Notes: generated from the sequence alone by a model not told the origin. A DNA stretch of 64,000 nt from G965247475 sp965247475 (GCA_965247475.1 OZ252016.1:2356001-2420000), one strand, 5' to 3'; shown: positions 7,456 through 17,133, numbered from the stretch's first letter. A program made the numbers and translations.

Positions 7456-10400
7456 CTAGGCGCCCTCGCCGATCTCGACGATGCCGCTGAGCGGGCGGTA
7501 CGAGGGCGCGCCGTCGCTCATCTGCACGTTCAGCACCGGCACGACACGGTGGAATCGCAGGTCTCCACCCGGCCCACCGGCATCCACGACAGTAAACGCG
7601 AGCACATACGCACCATCCTCGAACGGCCCGCGCCACACGCCGGGTCCGACGCCGATCAACTCGCCGACGGCGGCATCGAATTCGAAGCGGCCGGTCTCCA
7701 AGTCGCTGGCCAGCACGAACGGCGCGTCCCACCAGGCCGCCGAAACCGCCGGGCTCGCGGCGTCGATGAGGCCGGCGCCGCTGACGCGATACAGGCGGAA
7801 CTCGGTCCCGCTCCCAAAGGGGATGCGATCTGGATTTCGGTACCAGAGGTTGATGACGGCGGTGCCGTCCTTGGTGACGCCCCCATCGAAGCCGAGACCC
7901 GCCGATGCTGACGCGGGCCGGGCGAGCTCGGCGACCGATGCGGCCGGGCCAGCCGGTCGGATCTGTACGAACGGCGTGACGCCCGCGCCGCGCCAGCCCA
8001 CCTCGACATCGGCGCAGCGGTCGGCCGCGACGCGCACGGACTGCGGGACGCCGCTTAGGGGGATCTCGCTCGACCCGACGAGCAGCGCGTCCCCTGGATC
8101 GCCGATGAACCGAAGTTCAACGCCCACCGACGAGGCCTCGCACCCGACCGCAATGCCGTCCGGGACGGGCGAAGGGCCGGGTTCGGGGCGCCAGGTGGGA
8201 CTCCACCCGGCGGCAGTCGCGTACGCGCGCAGTCCGTGCCCGCGCCAGTCCGCGTCAGCACGATCCAAGCCGAGCATCGTGGGAACGTAGGCGTCCGCGG
8301 CAACCAAGAGCCCGGGCGCCAGCGCGGGCGCGAGCGGCTTGTACTCGGCCCGGACGCTGGTTCGCGGCACGTACGTCGCAGGGCCAAAGACCGCAGTGTC
8401 TTCGGGAAACGCGAGAACGAGCGTCTGCCGCAGGCTCGCCGGCAGAGCCCCCGCGACCGTTACGGCCGGAACCTCGGCGGCCACCTCGGCGAGCCGTCGG
8501 AAGCTGCCGGCCGCTGGAGGCTCATCGCGCGTGGACGGCCGAGCCTCGTACACGCGCCAGCCACGACCAGGGGCGTCGGATTGCTCGAATAGCAGCCGGA
8601 AGCGCTCACCGTTCGCAAGGGCCGCCCGCGCGCGGCGATCGAGCCCATCCTCGAGTTTGGGCGTGACGTACACGTGCGTGACGCCCAGGGCTCGGAGGTC
8701 GGCGCCCGCGAGGAACTTCGTTGCGTCGAGGAACGCGGGAGTCTCGAGCGGATTGAACAGCACCAGATCGGGTCCCGACATGGGCGCGACCAGCCCGGTC
8801 GCCAGCGAAACGAGCGGCGGGTCGGCCGCGAGCACCCAGGCGTCCTCAGGGAGGCGCCGCCGCATCCAGTCGAGCGCCGGCCACTCATCGCCGAGGGCGC
8901 GCGCGAATCGCGTTGGGTTCGCGTAGCGCGTCAGTGGGTCGTGAACCGTTGGATAATCCAGATCGACACCTTGACTGGCGATGTCAACGGACGCCACCGC
9001 GCGAGGCATGACGGTCGGGACCGCCACGACCGCGGCGACCAGCGCCCCCGCGCCGAGCGCGAGCCAGCCGCGGCGCACGCGTGCGGCCAGCGCCCCGACG
9101 CCGATCAGCGCGCCCCAGGCCACGAGCGTGTACGGCATGTGGAGCAATCGCGTGTCGATGCCCGACACCTCCGGGGACACGATCTGTCGCGTCGCGAGAC
9201 CGCCCACAGCCGCAAGCGCTAGGAACCCGAGACCGCGCGAGCGCAACCCCACGGCCGCGGCGCCGAGGACGAGAACCAGTGGCAGCGGGCCGGCCAACAG
9301 GTTGAATCCGCCCTCGGGCGCGATTTCTCCGAGCGCGAGAGCGTCGGCGTTCGCGGAAAGCGCCAAACGCCCACCGGGCCCACCCGCTCCTCTGAACAAC
9401 ACGTCGGTCACGATGCCCCCGGCGAAGATCGCCAGCGCGAAGCCGCCCACCGCGGCCGCAATGACCCGGACCCGCGCGCGACGCGTTGCCCCGGCCAGCT
9501 CCACGGCTACGAACACAGCGGTCCCCACCGCGCCGATCACGAACGCGGCCGTCTCGGCGAGCGGGAGGAGCCCAAAGGCGACCCCAAAGACGGCGGCGCG
9601 CCCGGTGCCGAGCCGACCGTGCGCAGCGACCGCCATGAGGACGAGCAGCGCCAATCCGAGGCCAAAATGCGGCAGGTCCAGCCAGACGGGGCCGAAACGC
9701 TGGAACAGCGGGCTATCGGCCGGCGAGCCCAGCCGCAGGAGCGCATCGCCCAGCCCATCACCTGGCGACGCCGACTCGAACGCGGTCGGAAGCCCGACCA
9801 GCAGGAACCCCACACGTGGACCGGCGAAGCCGGCGACGAGGCCGGTCGCGACGGCCACGACTCGCGTGGAGCCGAAGTCGCGCGCGGCCGTCCCGACCGT
9901 GACCCCAAGCACGACGGCAACGATCGGCGACAGCAGATAGAACGCCGTCCACGGCGCCGCGCCCGCGAGGTTGATCAGCTGTGCCGCCAGCAGGTCGGCG
10001 CCGTAGTGGTAGGCGGCGCCGGCGTGGGGCGAGAACGGCGATACGGGCGGGAAGATCCCGCTCGCCATGGTGGCGGCAAGCGGCAGATGCCATGGCTCGT
10101 CCGTGAAGAGCACCTGGGTGCGATTGGCGATCCCGAGGTAGAGCGCAACGCCCACGACCACCGCGCTCATCGCGAGCATCAGGTACGCGGACCGCGGCCA
10201 CAGCCGGAGCCGGGGCCGTGGGCAGACGCGAACGAGCACGGCGCCCGAGATGAGCGCGGCCGCCGCCAGACCCAGCCAGCTCCCGAGCGCGCCCGGCGCC
10301 GCCCATGACAGCAGATTGAATGTGAGCAGATGCAGGCCGAGGCCAACGATCGGCGCATAGCCCGGCCACACCCGGCTCGCGCGTCCGCCGAATACGGCCC

Positions 10401-10491
10401 ACGCGATCGGCAGCCCCGACGCGATGAACCACGCCAGCAGCAGCGACGCTTTCAGCGTGGCGGGCCAGACCGGCTCGGCGGGGTTCAACAT
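7456..10491 (-). CDS. large polytopic membrane protein, putative GT-C type glycosyltransferase
   Basis: This 1011-residue protein has an N-terminal half (about 1-490) of some 12 membrane helices. The C-terminal 500 residues are soluble, rich in beta-strand-like and Pro/Gly sequence. The first long outer loop reads LFTDEPWHLPLAATMASG and then a His/Tyr-containing AYHYGADLLAAQLI. An acidic pair in the first loop is typical of GT-C enzymes that use polyprenyl-phosphate sugars. Residues near 550-640 (LDWMRRRLPEDAWVLAADPP, TKFLAGADLRALGVTHVYV) resemble the outer domain of such proteins. Two genes downstream is a polyprenyl-phosphate sugar synthase. The GT-C reading is inference from topology and context; no family was firmly recognised. 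Confidence 0.6.
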   Translation of the reverse strand: MLNPAEPVWPATLKASLLLAWFIASGLPIAWAVFGGRASRVWPGYAPIVGLGLHLLTFNLLSWAAPGALGSWLGLAAAALISGAVLVRVCPRPRLRLWPRSAYLMLAMSAVVVGVALYLGIANRTQVLFTDEPWHLPLAATMASGIFPPVSPFSPHAGAAYHYGADLLAAQLINLAGAAPWTAFYLLSPIVAVVLGVTVGTAARDFGSTRVVAVATGLVAGFAGPRVGFLLVGLPTAFESASPGDGLGDALLRLGSPADSPLFQRFGPVWLDLPHFGLGLALLVLMAVAAHGRLGTGRAAVFGVAFGLLPLAETAAFVIGAVGTAVFVAVELAGATRRARVRVIAAAVGGFALAIFAGGIVTDVLFRGAGGPGGRLALSANADALALGEIAPEGGFNLLAGPLPLVLVLGAAAVGLRSRGLGFLALAAVGGLATRQIVSPEVSGIDTRLLHMPYTLVAWGALIGVGALAARVRRGWLALGAGALVAAVVAVPTVMPRAVASVDIASQGVDLDYPTVHDPLTRYANPTRFARALGDEWPALDWMRRRLPEDAWVLAADPPLVSLATGLVAPMSGPDLVLFNPLETPAFLDATKFLAGADLRALGVTHVYVTPKLEDGLDRRARAALANGERFRLLFEQSDAPGRGWRVYEARPSTRDEPPAAGSFRRLAEVAAEVPAVTVAGALPASLRQTLVLAFPEDTAVFGPATYVPRTSVRAEYKPLAPALAPGLLVAADAYVPTMLGLDRADADWRGHGLRAYATAAGWSPTWRPEPGPSPVPDGIAVGCEASSVGVELRFIGDPGDALLVGSSEIPLSGVPQSVRVAADRCADVEVGWRGAGVTPFVQIRPAGPAASVAELARPASASAGLGFDGGVTKDGTAVINLWYRNPDRIPFGSGTEFRLYRVSGAGLIDAASPAVSAAWWDAPFVLASDLETGRFEFDAAVGELIGVGPGVWRGPFEDGAYVLAFTVVDAGGPGGDLRFHRVVPVLNVQMSDGAPSYRPLSGIVEIGEGA

Positions 10492-10574
10492 GGGCGCGGA
10501 CTATGCCACGTCGCGGGGGATTGCCCGTCGAGGTTCGTGAACGGGCGCCCGTGCCGAGCCGAGCGCATGAGCTC

Positions 10575-13532
10575 CTATGCGGCCTCGACCACGCTGCGCC
10601 CATCCACCTTGCGAACGTGGATCACCGAATCGAGCAGGCGCTCGAACGTGTCGTCGTGGGTGATCACCACCAGCTGGGAGAAGCCGGTTACCTGCTGGAT
10701 CTGCTCGGCGAGGTTGGCACGGCGCACTTCGTCGAGGTGCTGGGTGGGCTCATCGAAGAATGCCACGTCGAAATGCAGCAGCTCGCGAAGCAGGGCGAGC
10801 CGCACGGCCAGCGCGGCGCTCATCTGCTCGCCGCCCGATAGCTGGCTGAAGGCGCGCTCGGACCCATCCTGCCGCAGCAAGATGTCGTAGTCGGGCGCCC
10901 AGGTGAGCCGCGCGCGGTCGTCGCCGAGAATCTGCGCGAATAGCTGGTTCGCTCCCGCCGAGACATCGGCCAGCAGGGACTCAGTGACGAAAGGACCGGC
11001 GCGCCGCAGCACGTCGCGCAGGAACTCCGTGAGGCGCTCGGACGACTCGTCGCGGGCGAGGCCCGCCCGCCGAGCGGCAAGCTCCTCCGCGACGCCGTCG
11101 AGGGCCGTTAGATCCTGACGGAGCTCATCAACCTGGGCGCGCGTCTGAGCCGTGCGCTCCTTGAGCTGCTCCGTCTTGCCGAGCGCGCGGTCGCGGCGCC
11201 CGCGCGCCGCCTGCAGGGCGGCCGGGTCGAAGCCGGCCTCGGCACGTTCGAAATCGGCCCGCGCGGCCGCCACCGCGGCCTCCGCTTCGCCCACGGCCAC
11301 CCGCGCGCTGAGCCGATCAGCCCGGCGACGCTCGAGCTCGGACGCGGCGCCTCGATGCTCAAGGTAGCGCTCGTGGTCGTCGCGCACCTCTTCGATTCTG
11401 GACTCCAGCTCGCGGATGCGGTCGAGCCGCGGCGCCAGTGACTGTGCCGCGGCCTCCTGACTGCTCAGGGCGCCGCGCTCGGATTCGAGCCGCCGCCGCG
11501 CCTCCGCGCGCCGGGCACGGCGCTCGTCAAGCAAGCTTGCGATCTCCCGTTGCTCGCGCAGCTTGTATCCGTGGCCGCGCACATCGAAGAGCCGGCTCTG
11601 CAGGCTGTCCAGCTCGGTCGCCAGGCGCTGCACCTCGAGCCTGGCGGCGCTCGCTCGCTCGAGGTCACCGAGCGCTCTGGCCACGTCTTCTCCCAACGGC
11701 GTCAGCAGCGCCTGGACGGCATCGAGCTCGGCGAGCGAGGCCGCCGGGAGCGCCTCCGGGGCGCGGGCATCGAGCGTTTGCCGAACGGCCGCAAGGTTCC
11801 GATCCGTCGTTGCCGCGGCGACGTCTCGCACCCACGCACCCTCGGCGTGAAGGCGGTCGAGGGCCGATTGATGCCGGTCGCGGCGCGCCTCGAGGTCCAG
11901 GACCCGGCCGGCCTCGACCGCCGCCGCGTCCGCCTCGGTCACGGCGAGGGCCGTCGCCTCGAGCGCGGCGGCGAGCTCGTCGAGGCGACGACGATGCCCG
12001 GCCGCACGTCCGGCAAACACGCCGTCAAGATCCGAAACGTCGCTGAGGTTCCGGCACTCGCGTTCAAAGAACGGGCACGCGCGCGTTCGGGACAGCAGGT
12101 CGTGGGCGTGGTGATCGGCCTCGAGCGTCGCCGTGAGCGTGGCCTGCTCCGCCTGCAGCTCGCGCAGCCGAGCGCGCCGGCGCCCGGACTCTTGGGCGAC
12201 GCCGGCCTGGGCCGCAGCGGCGGCCGCCTCGTCCGCCGTGGCGTCGCGAGCCGCAGCCGTCTCCCATGCGGCGGCGTCAATCCGATCGAGCGCGTCGCGC
12301 AGCTTCGCGTCAGCGCCGCCCAGCGCCCGCTCGGCATCGTCGGCGCGCTCGGCCACCGATTCCGCCACCGCCTGTTCCCGGCGAAGCAGATCGATGTGGG
12401 TGGTCAGGCTCGCCTCGAGCGCCGCGTCGCGCTCGAGGGCGTCCAGCGCTCGGTGAGCCTGCTCGACCTCCGCAAGCGCGGCGGCGGCCGCCTCGAAGTC
12501 GATCCGGGCGCGCTCAACCGCCACCCTCCGCTCGGCCAGCCCGCGCTGGCGCGCCTCATGATCGGCCCGCGCGCCGGCGAGCGAGGCGAGCTCCTCGCGG
12601 GCGGCTTGGTGCGCCAGGTACCCGGGCTCGGCCCGGGCCACGACGCCGGCCGCAGCATCCGCCCTGGCGGCCCGTTCCGCCGCGCCCCGTTCGTTCGAGC
12701 GCGCGTGCTCCCGGTGCGCGCGAGCCGTGTCGAGCGCGCGCACGCTGGCCTCGCGGGCCAGCCGAAGCTCATCCCCGCGGGCGACCTCCGCCTCCTCGCG
12801 CTCGAGCTCACGCCGCGCGCGGTCGACCTCGTGGGTGACCTCGTGGAACGCCCGCTCGGCCGCCTCGAGACGGCTCTGAACATCGTCGCGCCGATCGACG
12901 CGCACCTTCAGAGCGGCGATCGCCTCGGCGTGCTCGGCGCGCCGATCGCGAAAGTGCTGGACGACCGGTAGCAAACCCTCCACGGCACGCTGAAACTCGG
13001 CGGTGCGCAGGATTGGGTCGAACCGCTCCTTCCGGATCCGCGGCGGATCGATGAAGTCGGCCGTGAGCCGTCCCTGCGGAACGCCGACGACGTGCTCGAA
13101 TACGTCCGCCGGACTGTCGAACCCCTCCGCCCGCAGATGGCTGGCCAGAAACGCCTGCACGTCGTCCGCCCGCTGCTCAAAGGTGCGGTCGAGCTCGACA
13201 TCCAAGACCGCGGTCGCGGACTGAACGTCGGGTGACAGCGCGCCGGAGGTTCGCGAGCGCGATCGGTGCAGCGAACGGCTCACGCGGTAGCGGCGACCAT
13301 CGTGATCGGACGTGAACTCAACCGCCAGGCGGGCATGCTGCGCGCCGTGGCGCATGAAATCGGCGCGCCGACGGTGGGCGAGATATCCGAAGAGACCCCA
13401 CCCGATTGCCTCGAGGATCGTTGATTTGCCGGCGCCGTTCTCGCCGACGATGGCGGTGAGGCCGGGAGCCAGATCGATGACGGCCGCTTCGAAGCTTTTG
13501 ATGTTCTCGAGCTCGACGCGATGGATCAGCAC
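10575..13532 (-). CDS. sbcC: SbcC/Rad50-type DNA repair ATPase
   Basis: This 985-residue SMC-like ATPase has Walker A GENGAGKST near residue 35 and a signature LSGGEQMSAALAVRLALLREL near the end. Walker B VAFFDEPTQHLDE follows it. Between them are about 700 residues of Ala/Arg/Glu-rich coiled coil. With SbcD it processes double-strand ends and hairpins. The hook at the coil apex is unusual: Cys486 and Cys493 lie in CPFFEREC (C-X6-C), not the usual C-X2-C. Translation starts at GTG 13532, one base after the sbcD stop codon, so the two are translationally coupled. An SOS-like box stands before sbcD. Confidence 0.92.
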   Translation of the reverse strand: MLIHRVELENIKSFEAAVIDLAPGLTAIVGENGAGKSTILEAIGWGLFGYLAHRRRADFMRHGAQHARLAVEFTSDHDGRRYRVSRSLHRSRSRTSGALSPDVQSATAVLDVELDRTFEQRADDVQAFLASHLRAEGFDSPADVFEHVVGVPQGRLTADFIDPPRIRKERFDPILRTAEFQRAVEGLLPVVQHFRDRRAEHAEAIAALKVRVDRRDDVQSRLEAAERAFHEVTHEVDRARRELEREEAEVARGDELRLAREASVRALDTARAHREHARSNERGAAERAARADAAAGVVARAEPGYLAHQAAREELASLAGARADHEARQRGLAERRVAVERARIDFEAAAAALAEVEQAHRALDALERDAALEASLTTHIDLLRREQAVAESVAERADDAERALGGADAKLRDALDRIDAAAWETAAARDATADEAAAAAAQAGVAQESGRRRARLRELQAEQATLTATLEADHHAHDLLSRTRACPFFERECRNLSDVSDLDGVFAGRAAGHRRRLDELAAALEATALAVTEADAAAVEAGRVLDLEARRDRHQSALDRLHAEGAWVRDVAAATTDRNLAAVRQTLDARAPEALPAASLAELDAVQALLTPLGEDVARALGDLERASAARLEVQRLATELDSLQSRLFDVRGHGYKLREQREIASLLDERRARRAEARRRLESERGALSSQEAAAQSLAPRLDRIRELESRIEEVRDDHERYLEHRGAASELERRRADRLSARVAVGEAEAAVAAARADFERAEAGFDPAALQAARGRRDRALGKTEQLKERTAQTRAQVDELRQDLTALDGVAEELAARRAGLARDESSERLTEFLRDVLRRAGPFVTESLLADVSAGANQLFAQILGDDRARLTWAPDYDILLRQDGSERAFSQLSGGEQMSAALAVRLALLRELLHFDVAFFDEPTQHLDEVRRANLAEQIQQVTGFSQLVVITHDDTFERLLDSVIHVRKVDGRSVVEAA

Positions 13533-13533
13533 G

Positions 13534-14835
13534 TTAGCCCAGTGCTCCCTCGATCAACTCGGCAAGGCTCTCGACCTCTTGCCCCTCGATCGCGCCTGCC
13601 TTGACCGCTTGTGCGACCGCCGCCAGGCCGGCGGCTCGCTCGCCGTGCTCGGCTGACTCGGCGATCAGCTCACGAAGAATCCGAGCCTCGAGCTCGGCCC
13701 GGTCGGTTGTCCCATGCGCCGAGACGACCGATCCCTGGGGCGCCAGGTCGAGCCGCACCCGCGCGTGCAGCGGGGCGAACCGGCGCTCCACCAGCTCGCG
13801 CAGCCGAGCCTGATCCACGCGGGCCCGGTCAAAGCCGATCGCGCCACGCACCGCCAGCTCCACCACCGGCGGCTCGGCGAACTCATGCGGCTCGGCGTCG
13901 AGCGCCCGCTCAACGTCCTGCAGCAGCGCCTCGAACGAGGGGGCGTCGCGCGACGCCACCAGCACGCGCCGAAAGGGTCGGCGCGCGATGACGTCCTCCA
14001 CGAACGTGGCGGCGAACGCGGCGGGCTCACCCAGGTCAACCGAGACATCGAAGATTCCTCGCGCGCGACCGGCGCCTTGGAGATCGTCGCCGCCAGCCAG
14101 ACCCTCGAGCACCGTGTGCGCTTCCAGCGATCCCGGATTGAAGATCCACGGACGCTCCGCAGGCAGCTCGTACCGATAGTGCACATGGCCCAGCGCCAGG
14201 TAGTCGGCCAGGCCGCGCAAGGGCGCGAGCGCGTCGATGCCGATGCCGCCGCCCCATGCCATCGACGATTCGTCGACGGCGGTGTGGAGCAGGCCGACGC
14301 GGAACCGCACGCCATCCGACGGCAGGGCGCGACCGGCGGCGGCGATCTCCGGCAGCACCGACGGGAGCCGCGCACCAAGGTACTCCACGCCGAAGAGCCG
14401 GACCGGCCCGATATCCGTGTAGGCCCCGTACCCGCGGTCGGATGTCCACGGTTGCCACTCGCCCGGCGCGGAATCGAAGTCGTACTGACGCAGGAGACGC
14501 AGCCGCCGGTGCCGGCTGAGCTGCCAGAGCCAGGACCGCTCGCCGCGCCGGTACCAACGCTCATGGTTGCCCTCGACCGCGACGACCGGGATGTCGGCGT
14601 CGGCGAGCCGTGCCAGGGCGGCGTCCGCGTCCGCGTACGTTTGGGGCTCGATCGACTTCGTGTCGAACAGGTCGCCGGCGATGACGACAAAATCCGGGCA
14701 CCGCGCCAGGCAGTAGTCGATCACACTTGCGAACGCCCGCGCGAAGTCGCGGGCGCGCTCGGCCAGCCCGTACTGTCGGTAGCCGAGGTGCACGTCGGCG
14801 AGGTGGATGAACCGAGCGCGGTCGGCTGCGGCCAT
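13534..14835 (-). CDS. sbcD: SbcD/Mre11-type exonuclease subunit
   Basis: From ATG 14835 the protein has 433 residues and begins with a metallophosphoesterase core. The motifs are FIHLADVHLG (D-x-H), VVIAGDLFDTK (GD-x-x-D), AVEGNHE (GNHE), later GLLHT and ALGHVHYR (GH-x-H). These are the Mre11/SbcD manganese ligands in order. A capping domain and a C-terminal Arg/Glu-rich region for Rad50 contact follow. The start was chosen because it puts the first motif about 10 residues in; longer frames add only a low-complexity Arg-rich extension that overlaps the operator. It is followed directly by sbcC. Confidence 0.93.
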   Translation of the reverse strand: MAAADRARFIHLADVHLGYRQYGLAERARDFARAFASVIDYCLARCPDFVVIAGDLFDTKSIEPQTYADADAALARLADADIPVVAVEGNHERWYRRGERSWLWQLSRHRRLRLLRQYDFDSAPGEWQPWTSDRGYGAYTDIGPVRLFGVEYLGARLPSVLPEIAAAGRALPSDGVRFRVGLLHTAVDESSMAWGGGIGIDALAPLRGLADYLALGHVHYRYELPAERPWIFNPGSLEAHTVLEGLAGGDDLQGAGRARGIFDVSVDLGEPAAFAATFVEDVIARRPFRRVLVASRDAPSFEALLQDVERALDAEPHEFAEPPVVELAVRGAIGFDRARVDQARLRELVERRFAPLHARVRLDLAPQGSVVSAHGTTDRAELEARILRELIAESAEHGERAAGLAAVAQAVKAGAIEGQEVESLAELIEGALG

Positions 14836-14876
14836 GCATCCGTGAGTCTCGAATGGTCGCCGCATGGTACCGCGCC

Positions 14877-14891
14877 GAACAAGAAGCGAAC
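14877..14891 (-). promoter_or_regulatory. SOS-like box (GTTC-N7-GTTC) before sbcD
   Basis: On the minus strand the site reads GTTCGCTTCTTGTTC and continues GG, 42 nt before the sbcD start. The sites before dnaE2 and imuA read GTTCGGTATTTGTTCGG and GTTCGGTTTTTGTTCGG. Across these 17 positions, 14 are the same in all three. The site lies in the 146-bp divergent gap between sbcD and the lipoprotein gene, so it could act on either. The LexA reading is inference by likeness to the alphaproteobacterial box. Confidence 0.6.
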
Positions 14892-14981
14892 GCGTCGCCC
14901 GAGCCCGCACGGCGACCCGCGTTCGCGTGCGAGCCAGCATGTCTAGACTTGCCACGCGCGGGCGTGGCACGAGGCATCCGG

Positions 14982-16235
14982 ATGTTCAGATCAAGTCGAC
15001 TGGCCCGGCGTGCGGCCCTCGCGCTGGCCTTCGCCGGGCTGGTGGCCGCGGCATGCGCCGATGCGACGCCGAACCCGACGGCGGCCCCGGCGCCCACGCC
15101 ATCCGCCGAGCTAGCCGCCGCAACGGCTCAGCCCGCCAGTGATCCGGCGACGCCCACCGAGGCGCGGACGGCCGTACCCTCCCCAACGCCGCTCCCCACC
15201 GCGACGCCCGAACCGACCGCGACGCCCACCGCCACGCCCACTCCGACACCCGTACCGCACGAGGACCTCAGCGTCTTCGCCGGCAACTGGGAGGGCCGCT
15301 GGCACAACGAGACATTCCGATCGACCGGCGCGGCGCGCGCGTTCGCGGAGCTGCTGCCGGACGGCACTACGCGAATCACGCTCGATTTGGACGGCTTGGT
15401 GTTCGGATTCATCGATCCGCCCGCGCTCACGTTCGAGGGCGCGTACGATGACAGCGGCGCGCGCTTTCTGATCCAAGACCACGAGTTCTTCGGAGACATG
15501 ACGCTGGAGATCGACCGCTCCGGCGCCATCGTGTTCGAGGCGCCGGAGGTTCCAACGGTCGGTCTGTCGGTCGATCTGGAAGGCACGATCGACTCCGCCG
15601 TGCTGGACGCCGAGTACACGCTCGCGTTCGTGGGGGGCGGCGGCGCCGAGGGCGTGCTCACGCTCTGGAAGGTCGAAGTGGTGCAGGATGCCGGCACCCT
15701 GATCGTGCGCACGGGCGAGGCCGAGAACGCGGCGCTCGATGTGCGGGACCTCCCGGCCCAGTGGGACCCGAACACCGGCACCGTATCGGCGGACGGATTT
15801 GGCGTGGCGGCCGACCGGTTCGGCGCGTTCGCGATCTCGCCCGACGGCCGGACGCTCGCCTGGGCCACGGCCGGAAGCACCCATCACTTGTTGGGTGTCG
15901 TGGATCTCGCGAGCGGCGACGTGCAGGTGCTGGACTTGGTCTGGGACGGCGGCATCGAGAGGTTGGCCTGGGCGCCCGACGGCGGCCACCTAGCCGCCGC
16001 GCTGCTGCCTCCCTCGCTGCCGACGGTGGAGATCTACCGAGTCGATGCCGATCCGGGGCTGCTGGAGACCCCCCGGATCGCCAACACGTTCGAGCCGGAC
16101 GGCGCTTGGTCGACTTCGGACCCCAATTGGCGCTCGGCGACCGAGCTCCAGATCACCGCGCGCAACGAGGTCTCCGGCGAGCAGGTGCCGTACCTGGTGG
16201 ATCTCGCGGCCGGGTCGATCGCGCTGGCGCCGTAG
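14982..16235 (+). CDS. lipoprotein with Pro/Thr spacer and beta-propeller-like C-terminus
   Basis: From ATG 14982 this is a 417-residue protein. It has a basic N-terminus, a hydrophobic stretch and a lipobox-like VAAAC with Cys25, so it is probably a lipoprotein. Residues about 30-90 are a low-complexity Pro/Thr/Ala spacer of PTPTATP repeats. A beta-rich domain follows (FAGNWEGRWHN near 95, DGTTRITLDLDG). The C-terminal third has FAISPDGRTLAWATAG and RLAWAPDGGHLAAAL, which look like TolB/WD40-like propeller blades. Function is unknown; a sensor or binding role outside the membrane is plausible. It is divergent from sbcD. Confidence 0.75.
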   Translation: MFRSSRLARRAALALAFAGLVAAACADATPNPTAAPAPTPSAELAAATAQPASDPATPTEARTAVPSPTPLPTATPEPTATPTATPTPTPVPHEDLSVFAGNWEGRWHNETFRSTGAARAFAELLPDGTTRITLDLDGLVFGFIDPPALTFEGAYDDSGARFLIQDHEFFGDMTLEIDRSGAIVFEAPEVPTVGLSVDLEGTIDSAVLDAEYTLAFVGGGGAEGVLTLWKVEVVQDAGTLIVRTGEAENAALDVRDLPAQWDPNTGTVSADGFGVAADRFGAFAISPDGRTLAWATAGSTHHLLGVVDLASGDVQVLDLVWDGGIERLAWAPDGGHLAAALLPPSLPTVEIYRVDADPGLLETPRIANTFEPDGAWSTSDPNWRSATELQITARNEVSGEQVPYLVDLAAGSIALAP

Positions 16236-16254
16236 ACCCCGTCGTCGTTCGCGG

Positions 16255-17133
16255 CTAGGTGGCAGTGGAGCCGAAGACGCGCTCGAGCTCGTCGTACGCA
16301 GACAGGCCGATCACGTCCTTGAACTCCTCCAGCCCCACCATCGCGTCCGTACCGGCGGTGGTCCCGCCGGCGTGCAGCCGCTCGTAGACGGCGCCGAGCG
16401 CCGCGGTCGCCGCAAAGAGGCCAGAGAGTGGGTACACGACCATCTTGAATCCCAGGTCCTGGAGTTCCGACGCCGGCAAGAACGGTGTGACGCCGTCTTC
16501 AATCATATTGGCGAACAAGGGCACTTCGGGCGGAAACGCATCGCGAATCGTGTGCAGCGCGTCGAGCGACTTCGGCGCCTCGACGAAGACAACGTCGGCG
16601 CCCGCCTCGCTGTAGGCATGCCCGCGCGCGATCGCGTCGTCCAGGCCGCTGACGGCCGCGGCGTCGGTGCGCGCGATGATGATGAGGTCGTCGCCGCCGC
16701 GCGCATGCACCGCCGCGCGGAGCTTCTGCACCTGGTCCTCAACCGGAATCACGCGCTTCCCCTCGAGGTGGCCGCATTTCTTCGGCCATTGCTGATCTTC
16801 CAGGATGATCCCGGCGATCCCGGCCTGCACGCACTCGGTGACGGTGCGGATGACGTTGATCGGGTTGCCGTAGCCGGTGTCCATGTCCGCGACGAGGGGG
16901 ATGTCGACGGCGGCCGCGATCCGGCGCGCGCGCTCGATGATCTCAGTCTGCGTGAGGATGCCGATATCAGGCACGCCGAGCGACGCGGCGGCCAATCCGA
17001 ACCCAGTGGTAAAGAACTGCTCGAACCCGGCGCGCGCGATCAGCTTGGCTGAGAGCGCGTCGTACGCACCGGGCAGGACGATGATCCGGTCGCCGGCGAG
17101 CCGGCGGCGAAGCGTGGTGGCGTGGGCGGACAC
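16255..17133 (-). CDS. isocitrate lyase/PEP mutase family protein
   Basis: This 292-residue enzyme of the PEP mutase/isocitrate lyase superfamily starts at GTG 17133. A GAGG 8 nt before it serves as ribosome site, and a hairpin lies further upstream. Motifs in order are LPGAYDALSAKLIARAGF, VADMDTGYGNP (the Asp/Mg loop), EDQQWPKKCGHLEGK (the flexible KKCGH loop) and IIARTDA, then FVEAP. The KKCGH catalytic Cys supports a C-C lyase such as 2-methylisocitrate lyase or oxaloacetate hydrolase/carboxyvinyl-type enzyme, rather than a phosphonate mutase. The exact substrate is not clear. It lies downstream of clpX, separated by about 110 nt. Confidence 0.87.
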   Translation of the reverse strand: MSAHATTLRRRLAGDRIIVLPGAYDALSAKLIARAGFEQFFTTGFGLAAASLGVPDIGILTQTEIIERARRIAAAVDIPLVADMDTGYGNPINVIRTVTECVQAGIAGIILEDQQWPKKCGHLEGKRVIPVEDQVQKLRAAVHARGGDDLIIIARTDAAAVSGLDDAIARGHAYSEAGADVVFVEAPKSLDALHTIRDAFPPEVPLFANMIEDGVTPFLPASELQDLGFKMVVYPLSGLFAATAALGAVYERLHAGGTTAGTDAMVGLEEFKDVIGLSAYDELERVFGSTAT

